This document shows, piece by piece, positions 6,596-7,973 of a stretch of 7,973 nt of DNA (its first letter is position 1; each line of letters begins with the position of its first letter). Source of the DNA: CAYSZX01 sp964548875 (GTDB lineage: Bacteria; Patescibacteriota; Minisyncoccia; Minisyncoccales; JANBVM01). A program made the position numbers and the translations under genes. The stretch lies in contig CAZJSP010000022.1 in assembly GCA_964548875.1 (NCBI GenBank), positions 1-7,973 on the forward strand, read 5' to 3'. A model generated the notes under the pieces. It worked only from the letters and a program-made list of their open reading frames with translations. It was not told the origin of the DNA and made no database searches.

Positions 6596-6615
6596 CTTTA
6601 TTTAATTTAATAAAG
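6596..6615. repeat. Perfect 7-bp inverted repeat CTTTATT-N6-AATAAAG
   Basis: CTTTATT at 6596-6602 and AATAAAG at 6609-6615 are exact reverse complements around the six-base spacer TAATTT. The dyad lies directly upstream of the candidate minus-strand -10, where an operator or RNA polymerase contact would be. The arms are nearly pure A/T, so a chance match is quite possible in this composition. Confidence 0.3.
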
Positions 6616-6669
6616 ATAAAATATTATTAAGAATTGAATTTTTTAAGGGAAAGTTTAAAATTAAAACAT

Positions 6670-7806
6670 ATGATCGGTGTTAGTGAAATAAAAGCTGTTA
6701 TTCCAAGCCATTTTATAGGCAGTAAAAATATTGCTAAATCTCAAAATCTTTCTTTAAACTATGTTACAGAAGGCTTGGGTGTTAAGGAATCTAGATTTCT
6801 TTATAAAGAATCTCTGGAAGAGTTAATAGTTAAGGCTCTTAAAAAAATTAACTATCAAAACGCAGGAAGGTTTATTCTTGCTTCTGAATCAGATAAGGAC
6901 CTTTCTAAGGCTTCTTTATCTCTTAGTGCCGTCAATGAACAACTAGGATTAAGGACAGTTCCCTTTCAATTGAAATTTGCTTGTTTGTCTGGAATTCAAG
7001 GATTATTAAATGCTTGTGAGTATGTTTATTCTCACAATAAGCCTGCTATTCTTATTGCGGCAGATCGATCTCTTTACAAAAAAGGCAAAGCTGGAGCAAC
7101 GCAAGGAGCAGGAGTTGTTGTAATGAAAATTGAAAAGAATCCTAAGCTTTTAGAAATTGATTTCCAAAATTATGGAGAATATGCTGAGAATATTGATGAT
7201 TTTAAGGTTCCTTTTCAATCTGCTCCGTTTCCAAAAGTTAATGGCAGCTTAACAAAACCAGCCTATATTAAATGTGTTTTAAATTCTCTGGAAAAATACA
7301 AAGAGATAAAGTTAAAAGAAAAATCACTTATTAAAAGTGTAGATTATTTTGTTTTTCATTCTCCTTTTCCTAAAATGGTTTTATGGGCAGCAGCCTCTTT
7401 ATGGAAATCTGAAAAAGATCCAGATGGTCATTTCAAAAGCCTATTAAATCAAAGCATTGAAAATTCCACCCTATTTAAAAAAGCAAAAAAAATATTCGAT
7501 CAAGCAAGGATTAACCCAAAATTTAAAAACTTTTTTCAAGAAAAGATTCAAAAAGGATTAATTTATAATCCATATATTGGAAATTGTTATACGGCCTCCA
7601 TTTTTATTTCTTTGATTTCAATTTTAGAGAAATCAAAAAAAGGACAAAATATTTGTCTGGTTGGCTATGGTAGCGGAGCTGGCTCTATTGCTCTGGGAGG
7701 TACTCGCAAGTCAATGATTTTTAAAAGCGACTTATCAGAACAAATAGATCAGGGGCAAGCAATTACTCTCTCTCAATACCAGAAATGGTTTAAAAATATT
7801 AATTAA
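6670..7806 (+). CDS. mvaS: Hydroxymethylglutaryl-CoA synthase (bacterial MvaS type)
   Basis: A cytoplasmic enzyme that condenses acetyl-CoA with acetoacetyl-CoA to HMG-CoA, an early step of the mevalonate route to isoprenoids. From this ATG the protein has 378 residues, close to the usual 380-390 of bacterial MvaS. The catalytic triad is visible: Glu73 in ASESDKDLSKA (71-81), nucleophile Cys105 in KFACLSG (102-108) and His230 in VFHSPFPKM (228-236). TQGAGVVVM (144-152), GNCYTAS (304-310) and GYGSGAGS (332-339) complete the thiolase-like fold. The SESxxDxSKA form and the PFPKVNG segment (186-192) resemble Gram-positive MvaS more than archaeal HMGS. The frame is open upstream to a TTG at 6634, but homologues begin at MIGV, so I chose the ATG at 6670. 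It is divergent from the murein operon and may make precursors for undecaprenyl phosphate. The later mevalonate-pathway genes are not in the window. Confidence 0.88.
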   Translation: MIGVSEIKAVIPSHFIGSKNIAKSQNLSLNYVTEGLGVKESRFLYKESLEELIVKALKKINYQNAGRFILASESDKDLSKASLSLSAVNEQLGLRTVPFQLKFACLSGIQGLLNACEYVYSHNKPAILIAADRSLYKKGKAGATQGAGVVVMKIEKNPKLLEIDFQNYGEYAENIDDFKVPFQSAPFPKVNGSLTKPAYIKCVLNSLEKYKEIKLKEKSLIKSVDYFVFHSPFPKMVLWAAASLWKSEKDPDGHFKSLLNQSIENSTLFKKAKKIFDQARINPKFKNFFQEKIQKGLIYNPYIGNCYTASIFISLISILEKSKKGQNICLVGYGSGAGSIALGGTRKSMIFKSDLSEQIDQGQAITLSQYQKWFKNIN

Positions 7807-7836
7807 TTCTTTTTAAAAAAAATAATTTAGAAGGTA

Positions 7837-7973
7837 GTGAAATTTAAAGTTAAAAACAAAAAAAGATATAATTTATTAACCTTATCCAGGAAGATTGGAT
7901 ATCGTTATCTTAGGCAAAATAAGGAAACCGGGGAAAAGGTTTTTGTTAGATCTTTAGCCCCAGGCGGATATCC
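7837..7973 (+). CDS. Start of an unrecognised small-domain protein (partial, cut by window edge)
   Basis: An open frame runs from a GTG at 7837 to the window end, giving 45 full codons. An in-frame TAG at 7828 and the lack of any other ATG, GTG or TTG nearby limit the choice of start. The visible protein is basic, begins VKFKVKNKKRYNLL and contains RKIGYRYLRQNKETGEK, then RSLAPGGYP at the cut. I do not recognise a named family. It resembles, from memory only, short conserved hypothetical proteins of CPR bacteria with a tyrosine/arginine-rich beginning. It lies 30 bases after mvaS on the same strand, so co-transcription is likely. AGAAGG at 7829-7834 could be a Shine-Dalgarno sequence but sits only two bases from the GTG, which is unusually close. 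Confidence 0.55.
   Translation, partial: MKFKVKNKKRYNLLTLSRKIGYRYLRQNKETGEKVFVRSLAPGGY

Larger units (their letters stand above)
6578..6669. promoter_or_regulatory. Divergent intergenic region between thpR and mvaS
   Basis: This 92-base AT-rich gap between two divergently read genes must hold the start signals of both. It contains a candidate extended -10 for the minus strand, a 7-bp dyad (6596-6615), and a possible plus-strand -10 TATTAT at 6622-6627. A purine tract AAGGGAAAG lies at 6645-6653, which is rather far (about 17 nt or more) from the mvaS ATG at 6670. Neither side shows a strong -35. Only the positions and strings are observed; their function is inferred. Confidence 0.5.

Noticed and set aside
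6634..6669. Upstream TTG start for mvaS, adding 12 residues
   Set aside because: The family begins at the MIGV-type strand, and the added residues are Lys/Leu-rich without similarity. The ATG at 6670 is preferred, although AAGGGAAAG is far from it.
7801..7830. T- and A-runs after mvaS as a Rho-independent terminator
   Set aside because: The TTTTT/AAAAA pairing is pure A/T with no GC stem, and the next gene begins 30 bases later on the same strand.

Overview
The window is AT-rich, gene-dense bacterial DNA with almost no spacing between genes. The gene content suggests a Patescibacteria/CPR-type bacterium: a MurL-type glutamyl epimerase, a divergent MraY, a short AspRS with mixed bacterial and archaeal character, and genes fused by 1-4 nt overlaps with little Shine-Dalgarno sequence. 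This placement is an inference from gene content; there is no rRNA here to confirm it. TGA is used as an ordinary stop (murL, and in the 4-nt overlaps), so the TGA-as-glycine code of Gracilibacteria/Absconditabacteria does not apply.

Layout. Bases 1-33 hold what looks like one arm of a G-rich inverted repeat cut by the window edge. Bases 30-6577 are six genes on the minus strand, read right to left: thpR (RNA 2',3'-cyclic phosphodiesterase / ligase family), murC, aspS, a D-Ala-D-Ala carboxypeptidase, mraY and murL. Each gene overlaps or abuts the next, so they almost certainly form one operon. A short AT-rich divergent intergenic region (6578-6669) carries a candidate promoter and a small dyad. 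On the plus strand follow mvaS (HMG-CoA synthase) and, at the right edge, the start of a gene I do not recognise.

How they work together. The minus-strand operon is a peptidoglycan cluster. MurC adds L-Ala to UDP-MurNAc. MurL converts the terminal L-Glu of UDP-MurNAc-L-Ala-L-Glu to D-Glu, which implies an L-Glu-adding MurD elsewhere. MraY loads the finished UDP-MurNAc-pentapeptide on undecaprenyl phosphate. The carboxypeptidase trims pentapeptide stems outside the membrane. The divergent mvaS makes HMG-CoA for the mevalonate route to isoprenoids, which could supply the undecaprenyl carrier that MraY uses. I see no mobile element, CRISPR array, tRNA or rRNA. The most notable points are the L-Glu/MurL route, non-canonical MraY active-site motifs, the mixed AspRS specificity markers and the cut palindrome at the left edge.
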